DNA from: JBKBKN01 sp046294625 | Lineage (GTDB): Bacteria > Bacteroidota > Bacteroidia > M30B66 | Assembly (NCBI GenBank): GCA_046294625.1 | Contig: JBKBKN010000006.1 | Span: forward strand, 1 to 64,000 | Direction: 5' to 3' | DNA length: 64,000 bases | In this document: positions 17,228-25,759 of the stretch, piece after piece | Layout of the letters: each line of letters opens with the position of its first letter | How positions within the stretch are numbered: the stretch's first letter is position 1 | Translations under genes and position numbers: made by a program | The notes under the pieces: generated by a model | The model's input: the letters and a program-made list of their open reading frames with translations, nothing else | Database searches by the model: none | What the model was told of the DNA's origin: nothing

Positions 17228-19330
17228 ATGGTTAAGAAAATATTTATTCATATATCACTTCTACTTGTTGGACTAAGAGCAGATGCACAAACTCCTAATC
17301 TGCAACTTACACCGCTGGCTACTGGATTTAGCTCCATCACTAGTTTGGCACATTGCAACGATGATCGTTTGTTTGTAGTTCAACAAAGAGGTAGAATCCG
17401 CATTGTGGATATCAATACCGGGGCAGTTAATTCTACAGATTTTCTTAACCTAACCTCACTCGTTACCCAATCGGGAAGTGAAAGGGGATTGTTGGGATTG
17501 GCTTTTCATCCGCAATATCAATCCAATGGATATTTCTTTGTGTCATTCACGGACAATAGTGGAATGAGCGTAATTGCACGCTATCGCGTTAGCGATGATA
17601 ATCCTGATGTGGCCGATCCTAATAGCGGTCAAATTTTACTGACCTTTACACAGCCTTTCAGCAATCACAATGGAGGAGACATTCAATTTGGTAAGGATGG
17701 CTTCTTGTATTTTGGTTCAGGCGATGGTGGAAGTGCCGGCGATCCACAAAATTTTGCACAGAATAATATGAGCCTGCTCGGTAAAATGCTCCGTATCGAT
17801 GTGAATGATTTTAATTCAAGCACCTATTCTGTGCCTACGTCCAATCCATTTGTTGGCAATGCTGCTTATCGCCCCGAGATTTGGTCTACAGGGCTTCGTA
17901 ATCCATGGCGATTTAGTTTTGATCGACTCACCGGCGATATGTGGATTGGTGATGTAGGCCAAAATGCTATGGAGGAGATTAATTATCAGCCAGCATCTAG
18001 TCCTGGAGGCGAAAATTATGGATGGCGTTGCTACGAAGGCACCTTGCCTTATCAGCTTTCAGGTTGTGGTGCGCAATCAAATTACGTATTTCCTGTGTTT
18101 TTTTACAACCAGTCCGGCAATGGATGCTCTGTTACGGGCGGTTTTGTTTATCGGGGAGCATTATATGACTATATGTACGGCAGATACTTTCTTACCGATT
18201 ACTGTTCGGGAAGAATTTGGAGTTTCCCCGCAGATGGCTCTAATAATTATCAAGCAACTATTCATGGCAATTTTGTAGCTAACAATTATGTAGCATTTGG
18301 AGAAGATCGCTATGGTGAGCTTTACTTAGCAGAGCGGGGCAGGGTAATGCGAGTTGCTGTAGAATCGTGTGTACCTGCTGCAAAAATTTTAGAAACGGGC
18401 GCATTGACTATTTGCGATGGCGAAAGCACCGTTTTGAGAGCAGCCTTTCATCCATCGCTGACTTATCAATGGTACAAAGACAATCAGTTGATAGATGGTG
18501 CAAACCTAGCCGAATTAGTGGTTACTGAACCCGGAGAATATAAAGTAGATGTCACGCGTAGCAATTGTTCTAATTTTTCGGAGTCTGTAGAAGTAAGTTT
18601 TGCTCCAGGAGTGCCACTTGAGTTCAGTCTAGAACTTACGGAATTATGTATCAATCAACAGGAAATAGAACTAGAGGCTTCTCCTACCGGAGGAATATTT
18701 TCCGGCTCGGGTGTAAATAATGGTATTTTCAATCCTGCTCAAGCCGGCGCTGGTGCTCATTTGATCATTTACTCTTATTCAGAGCCGGGATTTTGTAATT
18801 CACAAATCACCAACACCATAACGGTTAATTCACTCCCGGTATTAACGATAGGAAATTTAGCGAATATCTATTGTGTTAATGAAGCTCCGGTTCAGCTTGA
18901 GGTATCGCCTACAGGTGGAGTTTTCACCGGTGCATCAGAAAGCGGCATTTTCGATCCCGCTGCTGCAGGAATTGGTTCCCATGAAATTGTATATTCATAT
19001 ACTGACGCCAATGGATGTTCAGCAAGTGTCTCCATCTCCACTGAAGTGGATGCTTGTTTATCGCTCAACGATTTGAATGGAAAGGAAATCATTATTTTTC
19101 CAATGCCTGCTTCTGATAACATTTTTGTCAGATTCGATAAAGTATCGGCTACAATGCCCGAATTCACGCTTATGGACATGCATGGCAAAATATTTAAACC
19201 GGAAGTGACGAATCTTGGGACAGTGTATCAGCTTCAGCTAAACTCTGGTTATGCTTCAGGTGTTTATCTGTTAGAAATCAACATAGAAGGGCGGCGATCT
19301 GCAAAACGAATGTTGATTAGTCGCAACTAA
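17228..19330 (+). CDS. Secreted PQQ-type sugar dehydrogenase-like protein with T9SS sorting domain
   Basis: A 700-residue exported protein. Signal peptide about 1-21 (MVKKIFIHISLLLVGLRADA). Residues about 30-375 form a glucose/sorbosone dehydrogenase-type beta-propeller, with SLAHCNDDRLFVVQQRGRI, GLLGLAFHPQYQSNGYFFV, DGFLYFGSGDGGSAGDPQN and GLRNPWRFSFDR. Residues about 385-460 are Ig-like. Two repeats of about 70 residues follow, each with SPTGG(I/V)F, then IF(N/D)PA and a YSY strand. A T9SS type A sorting domain occupies about 620-700 and ends YLLEINIEGRRSAKRMLISRN. Members oxidise aldose sugars with PQQ. Whether this one is an active enzyme or a surface-anchored binding propeller cannot be told. 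Export through SprA is inferred from the sorting domain. Confidence 0.9.
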   Translation: MVKKIFIHISLLLVGLRADAQTPNLQLTPLATGFSSITSLAHCNDDRLFVVQQRGRIRIVDINTGAVNSTDFLNLTSLVTQSGSERGLLGLAFHPQYQSNGYFFVSFTDNSGMSVIARYRVSDDNPDVADPNSGQILLTFTQPFSNHNGGDIQFGKDGFLYFGSGDGGSAGDPQNFAQNNMSLLGKMLRIDVNDFNSSTYSVPTSNPFVGNAAYRPEIWSTGLRNPWRFSFDRLTGDMWIGDVGQNAMEEINYQPASSPGGENYGWRCYEGTLPYQLSGCGAQSNYVFPVFFYNQSGNGCSVTGGFVYRGALYDYMYGRYFLTDYCSGRIWSFPADGSNNYQATIHGNFVANNYVAFGEDRYGELYLAERGRVMRVAVESCVPAAKILETGALTICDGESTVLRAAFHPSLTYQWYKDNQLIDGANLAELVVTEPGEYKVDVTRSNCSNFSESVEVSFAPGVPLEFSLELTELCINQQEIELEASPTGGIFSGSGVNNGIFNPAQAGAGAHLIIYSYSEPGFCNSQITNTITVNSLPVLTIGNLANIYCVNEAPVQLEVSPTGGVFTGASESGIFDPAAAGIGSHEIVYSYTDANGCSASVSISTEVDACLSLNDLNGKEIIIFPMPASDNIFVRFDKVSATMPEFTLMDMHGKIFKPEVTNLGTVYQLQLNSGYASGVYLLEINIEGRRSAKRMLISRN

Positions 19331-19349
19331 GTTCCTGAATGAGAAAAAA

Positions 19350-20948
19350 ATGATTAAAAGATTATTCAGTTCGTTTTCTGTATGCTTGTTATTTCTGACT
19401 TCACAGGCACAAACCTCAAACTTTAGCATATCGCTCGAAGAAGAGTGGTGGCCTCAGGCCCCTGCCCTTCACTCTTTTGCTATAGGGGAATACGATCAGA
19501 AATGGTTTATCATAGGTGGGCGCACCAATGGTTTGCATGGTTTTCTTTCGCCCCTTGCTTTTCCTGAAGATGGGCGTAAAGAAGACATCACCGTGATAGA
19601 CCCGGAAAAACATCTGTCTTACAACATACCACTCGGCGGGCTCGATACACTATTGTTTGATGCACTTACTTCGAGTAATATGCTTTTTCATCAGATAGAA
19701 GATAAACTCATCATGGTGGGAGGCTATGGTTGGAGCCGACAAGCTAATGATTTTATTACCTTTCCTACTTTGGCAGTGCTTGATTTGGCTTGTATATCGA
19801 CCAGCAGCGAAACAATAGCCAATTGTATTAACTACATAGAAGACGAGCGTATGGCTGTATGTGGAGCGCATTTACAGATGATTGCTGATACGTTCTACCT
19901 GGTATTTGGTCACCGCTTCGATGGTATTTACAATCGAAATCCAAACAACAATTTTTTCACACAGACTTACACCAACGAAGTCAGACGATTTCGTCTCAAT
20001 CTCAGCGATAATCTTCCTGTTATTTTTGACTATCAGGCAACACACGACTCCATTAATTTTCATCGCAGAGACTTTAATCTGGTTCCGCAGATTTTTCCTG
20101 ATGGGGCAGAAGGGTTCACAGCTTTTTCCGGAGTTTTTCAATACAATTCGAATACACCCTATTTGAATAGTGTTGACATCAAAAGTAATTCGCAGCAGCT
20201 TAACGAAACATTCAATCAGCACTTGAGTCATTATCATTCGGCTGTAATGCCTGTTTTTGACAGTGCCAACAATATCATGCATACCTACTTTTTTGGGGGA
20301 ATGAGCCAATTCTATATGGACACATTATTGAATGTGATGGTGGAAGATACTTTAGTGCCTTTTGTTAATACAATTAGCAGCATCAGCCGCAATGCACAAG
20401 GACAATTGAATGAACAGCAGCTCAATATCGTTATGCCTGGTTTGGAAGGTACCAATGCGGAGTTTATTCCCAAAAGAGGCATTACTGCAAGAATGAAGAA
20501 AATCATTGAACTCGATGCGCTCCAAGGTAATACGCATGTGGGGTGGATATATGGAGGCATCATCAGCCCGGAAACGAATGTTTCGGAAACCGATCCATCA
20601 CTGTCTTATGCTTCAAATAAGCTCTATAAAGTTTATATCAATAAGGATAATGGCGAACCACAAAAAACATTTGGAGCAGTCAATGACCTTATGTTTCTTC
20701 GTTTATTTCCTAACCCGGGTGGGAAATTGAACCGAACTCTGCAATTTGCGCTTCAGCGCGATGGCGAAGTTACCATCAGCATTACTGATAAGTATGGCAG
20801 GCTCAAGAAAAATATTAAAAAGGGTTTTATGCCGGCAGGAGAGCACCTACTTGAACTTGACCTTGGAAACCTTTCTGTTGGAACTTATTTAATAAGGGTA
20901 GAAACAAAATCGGGACGTAAAGCATTGTCTTTTATTGTTAACGAATAA
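19350..20948 (+). CDS. Secreted kelch-like protein with T9SS sorting domain
   Basis: A 532-residue exported protein of unknown function. Signal peptide about 1-21 (MIKRLFSSFSVCLLFLTSQA). The body contains kelch-like propeller segments with paired glycines: KWFIIGGRTNGLHGF, DKLIMVGGYGWSRQ and HVGWIYGGIISPE. A T9SS type A sorting domain follows at about 447-532: LRLFPNPGG, then VTISITDKYGR and LSVGTYLIRVETKSGRKAL. I recognise no catalytic residues. It starts 20 nt after the sugar-dehydrogenase-like gene and ends 14 nt before the DUF2911 gene, so it is likely part of the same exported-protein operon. Confidence 0.8.
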   Translation: MIKRLFSSFSVCLLFLTSQAQTSNFSISLEEEWWPQAPALHSFAIGEYDQKWFIIGGRTNGLHGFLSPLAFPEDGRKEDITVIDPEKHLSYNIPLGGLDTLLFDALTSSNMLFHQIEDKLIMVGGYGWSRQANDFITFPTLAVLDLACISTSSETIANCINYIEDERMAVCGAHLQMIADTFYLVFGHRFDGIYNRNPNNNFFTQTYTNEVRRFRLNLSDNLPVIFDYQATHDSINFHRRDFNLVPQIFPDGAEGFTAFSGVFQYNSNTPYLNSVDIKSNSQQLNETFNQHLSHYHSAVMPVFDSANNIMHTYFFGGMSQFYMDTLLNVMVEDTLVPFVNTISSISRNAQGQLNEQQLNIVMPGLEGTNAEFIPKRGITARMKKIIELDALQGNTHVGWIYGGIISPETNVSETDPSLSYASNKLYKVYINKDNGEPQKTFGAVNDLMFLRLFPNPGGKLNRTLQFALQRDGEVTISITDKYGRLKKNIKKGFMPAGEHLLELDLGNLSVGTYLIRVETKSGRKALSFIVNE

Positions 20949-20961
20949 TAAACCATCATCT

Positions 20962-21821
20962 ATGTATTTAAGAAAACTATTGATTAGCGGCTTAATTGCC
21001 TTAAGTGTAAACGCAAATGCACAATTAGAAACCCCTCAGCCAAGTCCGTTGGCTAAGATTGAACAGAAACTAGGCCTTTCAGACATTCACATCACTTACA
21101 GCAGGCCGGGAATGCGCGATCGAAAAATCTATGGCGATTTGGTTCCATTCGACAGACTGTGGCGCACAGGGGCTAATTATGTGCCCACTTTTAAATTTAG
21201 CGANNNNNNNNNNTTAGCGACGAAGTGGCAATCGCCGGTCAGAAAGTACCCGCAGGAGAGTATTCATTTTTGACTATTCCCGGACAGTCTGAGTGGACTT
21301 TAATATTAAATAAAGTTGCAAAATTGGGAGGTACAGGTGCTTACAAACAGGAAGAAGATCAGTTACGCTGGAAGGTGAAACCTGAAGCCTATCCCATGAA
21401 AACAGAAACTTTTACCTTCAATTTTGCTAATCTGCGCGACAATGGTGCAACAGTGGAGATGATTTGGGAAAATACCCGAGTGGCTTTCGACATCGAAGTG
21501 TTTTTCGAAGATCGTGTGATGAAGAAAATTGATGAGATGCTCGCCGGTCCTTCCTCGCGCGACTATTATCAAGCAGCAAGATTTTACCACGAAAATGGCA
21601 AGGATTTGAAGAAAGCACTGGAATGGATCAATATTTCGCTTGCCAAGGATGAGCGCTATTGGGTAATGACCACTAAGGCAAAAATCCAAGCAGATATGAA
21701 AGACTACAAAGGAGCAATTGCTACGGCAACTAAAGCTTCTGAATTGTCAAAAACTGCAGGCAATGAAGATTATGTGAAAATGAATAATGATGCCATCTCT
21801 CAATGGTCAAAAATGAAGTAA
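20962..21821 (+). CDS. DUF2911 family exported protein, interrupted by an assembly gap
   Basis: The protein begins at the ATG at 20962 with a signal peptide (MYLRKLLISGLIALSVNANA). The DUF2911 domain follows: KIEQKLGLSDIHITYSRPGMR, DRLWRTGANYVPTFKFS, then after the gap DEVAIAGQKVPAGEYSFLTI, QSEWTLILNK and MIWENTRVAFDIEV. The C-terminal third (about 175-280) is a helical TPR-like region (AARFYHENGKDLKKALEWI). The 10 N at 21204-21213 are flanked by the same 7 bases, TTAGCGA, on both sides. Removing the N run and one copy restores a continuous frame with no residue missing from the family pattern, so I treat this as one intact gene. The role is unknown. A strong terminator follows. Confidence 0.88.
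21204..21213. other. Scaffold gap of 10 N with duplicated flanks
   Basis: Ten N lie between two copies of TTAGCGA (21197-21203 and 21214-21220). The flanks are most simply the overlapping ends of two contigs that were joined with a placeholder gap instead of merged. The real sequence is probably 17 bases shorter here. Confidence 0.9.
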
Positions 21822-21843
21822 AAACTTTAGAAAGAATTAGGAA

Positions 21844-21868
21844 GGGCTCCAATTTAGGAGCCCTTTTT
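21844..21868 (+). terminator. Intrinsic terminator after the DUF2911 gene
   Basis: GGGCTCC (21844-21850) and GGAGCCC (21857-21863) form a perfect 7-bp GC-rich stem with a 6-nt loop, followed directly by TTTTT (21864-21868). It closes the exported-protein group transcribed from about 16.5 kb. Confidence 0.92.
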
Positions 21869-21888
21869 GTTAGTTGACTTCTATAATG

Positions 21889-22103
21889 TTACTTAACTTC
21901 TATAGTTTTCTTAGAAGTCGCATTTCCATTGTGTAGTTTTGTTAAATCAAACGACAAGATACCATCTACATATTTGGCATCAATTTTCTGCTTATCCACA
22001 TTTTTAGATAATGTAAAGCTTCTTTGTAACGATGAATAACAGAACTCTCTTCGCGTTACTTTCCCTTGTTCGGCTGAATATTTGATGTTATATTTAGTGT
22101 TGT
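21889..22103 (-). pseudogene. Frameshifted remnant of an Hsp20 small heat-shock protein
   Basis: On the minus strand the last 60 or so codons give TRREFCYSSLQRSFTLSKN followed by VDKQKIDAKYVDGILSFDL and a KKTIEVK end. This is the C-terminal half of an alpha-crystallin/Hsp20 domain (compare the family's T-R-R-E-F-x-Y-S-S-F-x-R-S-F and I-x-A-x-Y-x-D-G-V-L). Just upstream the matching TTLNITSN and NKGK residues are in a different frame. The frames meet at about 22056-22060, where loss of one base turned an expected Tyr codon into TAA. The rest of the N-terminal half is not recognisable up to the tRNA-Leu. The gene is therefore both frameshifted and truncated. No start codon or promoter fits a functional product. 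Confidence 0.8.
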
Positions 22104-22329
22104 GCCATGGTGCGCTTCTCCACCATCCGTGCAATTGAATTCGTCATATGTCGCTGAAGAACAGGAACAAATTGTCCAATTTAATAGGATGGATTGTGAA
22201 GTAAACTTTTTGAAAAGATGGTCAAGAATCACAAGTCTCAAATAGTATTTTAAGACTATAGACTTAACAATTTCATCACTCTATAATGTGCAACAAGATA
22301 TTAATCAGTGATTTGAAATATAAATTTGG

Positions 22330-22414
22330 TACCCGGGGCGGGACTTGAACCCGCACAATCGCAATGATTACAGGATTTTAAGTCCTGCGTGTCTACCAAT
22401 TCCACCACCCGGGC
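22330..22414 (-). tRNA. tRNA-Leu (anticodon UAA)
   Basis: On the minus strand the acceptor stem GCCCGGG pairs with CCCGGGU, with discriminator A. The anticodon arm GGACUUAAAAUCC places UAA in the loop. A long variable arm and the T-arm GGGUUCAAGUCCC complete a class II tRNA of 85 nt. CCA is not encoded at the 3' end. Confidence 0.96.
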
Positions 22415-22443
22415 CTACCTTATGATGAGGTAAAATAAAAAAG

Positions 22444-22516
<73 letters not shown>

Positions 22517-22732
22517 TTCTTAAAGGGATTGCAAAACTAAGTAAATTTGAATTTGCTCAAAATATTTGTGCAAATTTTTATTCGCTGAAAATGTGCGAAT
22601 TAGAATTAAGCTTATTTCTCCTTGGTTCTAAAATCCATTGTCGTGAATACGTAAATAGTCAAAATTGCCAGATGAAGGCTTGAAATTCATTTTCTATATT
22701 GATTCAAAGCTAAATTTGACGCATCGGACAAT

Positions 22733-22758
22733 AAAAAAAGACATCGCTTTGAGATGCC
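22733..22758 (-). terminator. Terminator of the SprB/PKD-repeat gene
   Basis: On the minus strand GGCATC (22758-22753) pairs with GATGTC (22745-22740), one G-U pair included, and is followed by seven U (22739-22733). It lies 27 nt past the stop codon at 22786. Confidence 0.75.
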
Positions 22759-22785
22759 TTTTTTTATTGAAATTGATTTTGTCAA

Positions 22786-24846
22786 TTATAGTTTAATCAG
22801 CTTTCTGCTAATGCTGCCATTTTTGCTTTCCAAATTGACCCAATACATCCCCTTTGGCAGTGATGTAAGATCAATAGTCCTTGACCACGAGCCATGCACT
22901 TTCCAGTTTTCTGACATCACGCGCTGCCCAATGGCATTATACAATGCAAATTGGTAGTTTGCCGGTTCCATGGTTTCTCCTTTTATATTAGTAAGCCCAT
23001 TGGTTGGATTAGGCTGAACATTTACACTAAGTAGGTTTGCATCTACATTTTTCACACTCAGTTTTTCAACGATCACGTTAATCGTTACTGAATTTGAACC
23101 ACACTCGTTGGTTACGGTAAGTGTAACGGGGTAGGTGCCATCAAATGGGAATGTGAAACTTGGATTTTCCTGAGAAGAGGTGTTGCCGACTGTAAACGTC
23201 CATTGGTAGGTTGATCCAAAGTTTGACGTGTTAGTAAATACAATGGTGTACCCATCAGTCTGCGTGTAAGTAAAGCTTGGTTGTGGGATATCTATTTGCT
23301 GAACGATAACCGGCAAAGAGCTTGCTTCGCAACCTTCGGCATTGATGGCATTTACGATGTATGCACCTTCTTGACTAACTGTGATACTTTGTCCTTCCTG
23401 TTGGTTAGACCACTCATAATTAAAGAATCCATCAGCAGCAGTGAGAGTCACCGAACCGCCCGGACAGAAAGTTGCCGGACTTACTGGGCTGACTGAAATT
23501 TCGCCAGGTTGAGCCTGACCAACTGTCACTTCAAACTCAGCAGATGCAACCGGACAACCTAAACTATTATTACCTGTTGCACTGTAGGTTCCTGCTTGAT
23601 TTACGGTGATAGATTGCTCGTTTTCACCGGTTGACCAGAGTAAATTACTGATTCCAGCTTCTGCTGTCAGGGTTACAGACTGACCTTGGCAGATGTTAAG
23701 ACTACCTGAAGCGATTACTTCCATTACACCTACATTGTTATCAACGACAACATTTAATGTGTTTGAGCTTGACACACATCCATTGGCATCATTGCCTGTA
23801 GCATTATAACTTCCTGCTTCTGTCACTGTAATAGCATTTCCTGTGGCGCCATTAGACCAAGTCACCCCGGTGAAGCCCGCTGGAGCGCTAAGTGTTACCG
23901 ATTGTCCTGCACAAAGACTTAATGGACCTGATGCCTGTAGCGTAAAATTAGACGCAGGCGGGTTTTGAACTACTACAGTGGTAGAGCCGGAACAACCCGC
24001 GCCGCCACTTCCTGTACCTTCTACAGCCACATTGGTAATTACGATAGGCGGATCCTGATCACCGTTGTTGTTACCATTTCTCCAACGGAATCCAATACGC
24101 AGGTTGTTGATGTTGGCAGTTTCTACAGGTAGATTTACTGTAGCGCATTGCCATGAAGTGTTGAAATGATATTGTTGAGGAAGATCAATCCAGGTGGTGC
24201 CACCGTTGATACTGTAGCGAACTGTGGCAAATGCCTGTGGAGAGCCACCACAGCGCCAGTTGAAGCGAAGGGTTATATTATTTAAGCCCGTTGTGTTAAT
24301 ATCTTGAGTTAAATGAGCCGCACGGTCGGTGTTGTTGGCTGCCGAAGATGCATTATAAACTGGGCCACCGCCACCAAATAGGTCGCAAACAAAACCGCTA
24401 CAACGAATAAACAAACCTGAACTTGAAGCACTGCCACAAGGACCAGCTCCAGGACCTCCAACTGACCCGCCAATATTGCCTGATACCCAGGGATTTGGTG
24501 TACCACCTTCAGAACCTGTTGGAATGTTTAATTGCCAGCCTTCAGCAGTAGCAAAATTGGTGCTGTACAGCGTTTGCGTGCCGCCCGAAGCAGGCGAAGT
24601 AGCATTAATCGTATAAGTGCCCGGAGCAACATTATTTGCTACGCCATTGTTGAAAGTTAATGCAGGATTGGAAGTGATAGTGTAAGGGCCGGGACAACCG
24701 CTCACATCCACCGAGATAGAACCGTTTGTTCCATTGTTGCAGGTTGGCGATGTTGCAGTTGCATTTAATGTTAAATTCTGTGCAAACACCGATGTGCTGC
24801 AGAAGACCAATAGCAAGTTAAATAGCGATAGGTATAATTTTTTCAT
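22786..24846 (-). CDS. Secreted multidomain protein (SprB-like, Ig-like, PKD) with T9SS sorting domain
   Basis: A 686-residue exported protein. Signal peptide about 1-23 (MKKLYLSLFNLLLVFCSTSV). Residues about 27-90 are a SprB-like repeat: SPTCNNGTNGSISVDVSGCP then PYTITS. A domain of about 190 residues with Gly-rich loops follows. Three Ig-like units of about 80 residues come next, each starting with (L/I/F)C-x-G-x-S-V-T-L and containing a W-S-N/T turn. A PKD domain (YQWTFTVGNTSSQENPSFTF) and a T9SS type A sorting domain (VQPNPTNG, then YNAIGQRVM and LPKGMYWVNLE) complete it. It is likely an adhesin-like or matrix surface protein; no enzyme motif is visible. A -7 box lies 27 nt upstream of its ATG. 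Confidence 0.88.
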   Translation of the reverse strand: MKKLYLSLFNLLLVFCSTSVFAQNLTLNATATSPTCNNGTNGSISVDVSGCPGPYTITSNPALTFNNGVANNVAPGTYTINATSPASGGTQTLYSTNFATAEGWQLNIPTGSEGGTPNPWVSGNIGGSVGGPGAGPCGSASSSGLFIRCSGFVCDLFGGGGPVYNASSAANNTDRAAHLTQDINTTGLNNITLRFNWRCGGSPQAFATVRYSINGGTTWIDLPQQYHFNTSWQCATVNLPVETANINNLRIGFRWRNGNNNGDQDPPIVITNVAVEGTGSGGAGCSGSTTVVVQNPPASNFTLQASGPLSLCAGQSVTLSAPAGFTGVTWSNGATGNAITVTEAGSYNATGNDANGCVSSSNTLNVVVDNNVGVMEVIASGSLNICQGQSVTLTAEAGISNLLWSTGENEQSITVNQAGTYSATGNNSLGCPVASAEFEVTVGQAQPGEISVSPVSPATFCPGGSVTLTAADGFFNYEWSNQQEGQSITVSQEGAYIVNAINAEGCEASSLPVIVQQIDIPQPSFTYTQTDGYTIVFTNTSNFGSTYQWTFTVGNTSSQENPSFTFPFDGTYPVTLTVTNECGSNSVTINVIVEKLSVKNVDANLLSVNVQPNPTNGLTNIKGETMEPANYQFALYNAIGQRVMSENWKVHGSWSRTIDLTSLPKGMYWVNLESKNGSISRKLIKL

Positions 24847-24872
24847 AAAAAAGTTGTTTGTTTTGTTTAACT

Positions 24873-24880
24873 CAAATTTA
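24873..24880 (-). promoter_or_regulatory. -7 box of the SprB/PKD-repeat gene
   Basis: TAAATTTG on the minus strand matches TAnnTTTG and lies 27 nt before the start codon at 24846. Confidence 0.5.
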
Positions 24881-24956
24881 AAACAATATTTACTTAGACA
24901 ATATACCCATGATTTTGTATCACTAAGATAAAAGACTTAATTTGGAAAGTTGCACT

Positions 24957-24964
24957 TATATTTG
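24957..24964 (+). promoter_or_regulatory. -7 box of mqnA, very close to the start codon
   Basis: TATATTTG matches TAnnTTTG and is separated from the ATG at 24972 by only 7 nt, the same spacing as in front of udk. It argues for the start at 24972 and for an almost leaderless transcript. Confidence 0.5.
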
Positions 24965-24971
24965 CTCCCAG

Positions 24972-25730
24972 ATGAGAAAAATATCTGCGGTTTCTTACAC
25001 CAATACTATTCCCTTTCTATTTGGTTTAGAGAAGATTAAGCTCAAGTATGATCTAGAGATTGCATTGGATTACCCTGCCCTTGTTGCTGAAAAGCTGATC
25101 AATGGAACGGCTCAAATTGGTCTTGTTCCAGTCGCGGTTATTCCTGAGTTGAAAGATGCGCAGATTATCAGCGATTATTGCATTGGGGCTGATGGACGTG
25201 TGAATTCAGTATTGCTGCTCAGCAACAAACCCATTCATGAAATCAAACGAATTTATCTTGATTATCAGTCGAAAACTTCAGTTAATCTTTGTCGCATCTT
25301 ATGCATTGAACACTGGAAAATAACGCCTGTGTTTATTCCAGCTACACCGAGCTATTTAAATCAACTACTAGAGTTCGATGCCGCTGTAATCATAGGCGAT
25401 AGAGCTATGAATGCGGTTTCGCAGTTTTTATATCACTATGATCTTGCAGAAGAATGGAAGAAGCACACAAACTTACCCTTTGTTTTTGCATGCTGGGTAA
25501 GTGTTGATCCTACGCTCGACCGAAATTTCTTGAATGCTTTCAACGAAGCTTTGGCCTATGGTGTTGCAAACAGGGAAGAAGCAATTGTGCGTGCTCCACA
25601 GGTTATAAACAAAGATAAGCTGATTGAATATGTGAACAATAACATTTCTTACAAGCTTGATGAAGCTAAAAAAACAGCTTTGGAAACATTTCTCACACGA
25701 TTGAGTAAAATGAATCAAATAAATATTTAG
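24972..25730 (+). CDS. mqnA: Chorismate dehydratase MqnA (futalosine menaquinone pathway)
   Basis: A 252-residue protein with the MqnA pattern. It begins KISAVSYTNTIPFLFGLE, where the family has K-I-(G/S)-x-V-x-Y-x-N-x-x-P. LVAEKLINGTAQIGLVPVAV then gives the A-D-I/Q-I-G-L-x-P segment, and IGADGRVNSVLLLSN the G-x-V-x-S-V-x-L strand. LPFVFACWV follows. MqnA dehydrates chorismate to 3-enolpyruvyl-benzoate, the first step of the futalosine route to menaquinone. A TTG at 24942 is in frame, but the conserved N-terminus and the -7 box support the ATG at 24972. The next gene starts 29 nt downstream on the same strand. No other mqn gene is in the window. Confidence 0.92.
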   Translation: MRKISAVSYTNTIPFLFGLEKIKLKYDLEIALDYPALVAEKLINGTAQIGLVPVAVIPELKDAQIISDYCIGADGRVNSVLLLSNKPIHEIKRIYLDYQSKTSVNLCRILCIEHWKITPVFIPATPSYLNQLLEFDAAVIIGDRAMNAVSQFLYHYDLAEEWKKHTNLPFVFACWVSVDPTLDRNFLNAFNEALAYGVANREEAIVRAPQVINKDKLIEYVNNNISYKLDEAKKTALETFLTRLSKMNQINI

Positions 25731-25759
25731 CTTTATATCAGCTTATTTTCCAATCCATA

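Noticed and set aside
24942..24971. TTG start for mqnA ten codons upstream
   Set aside because: The added residues fall outside the family start and upstream of or inside the -7 box at 24957-24964.
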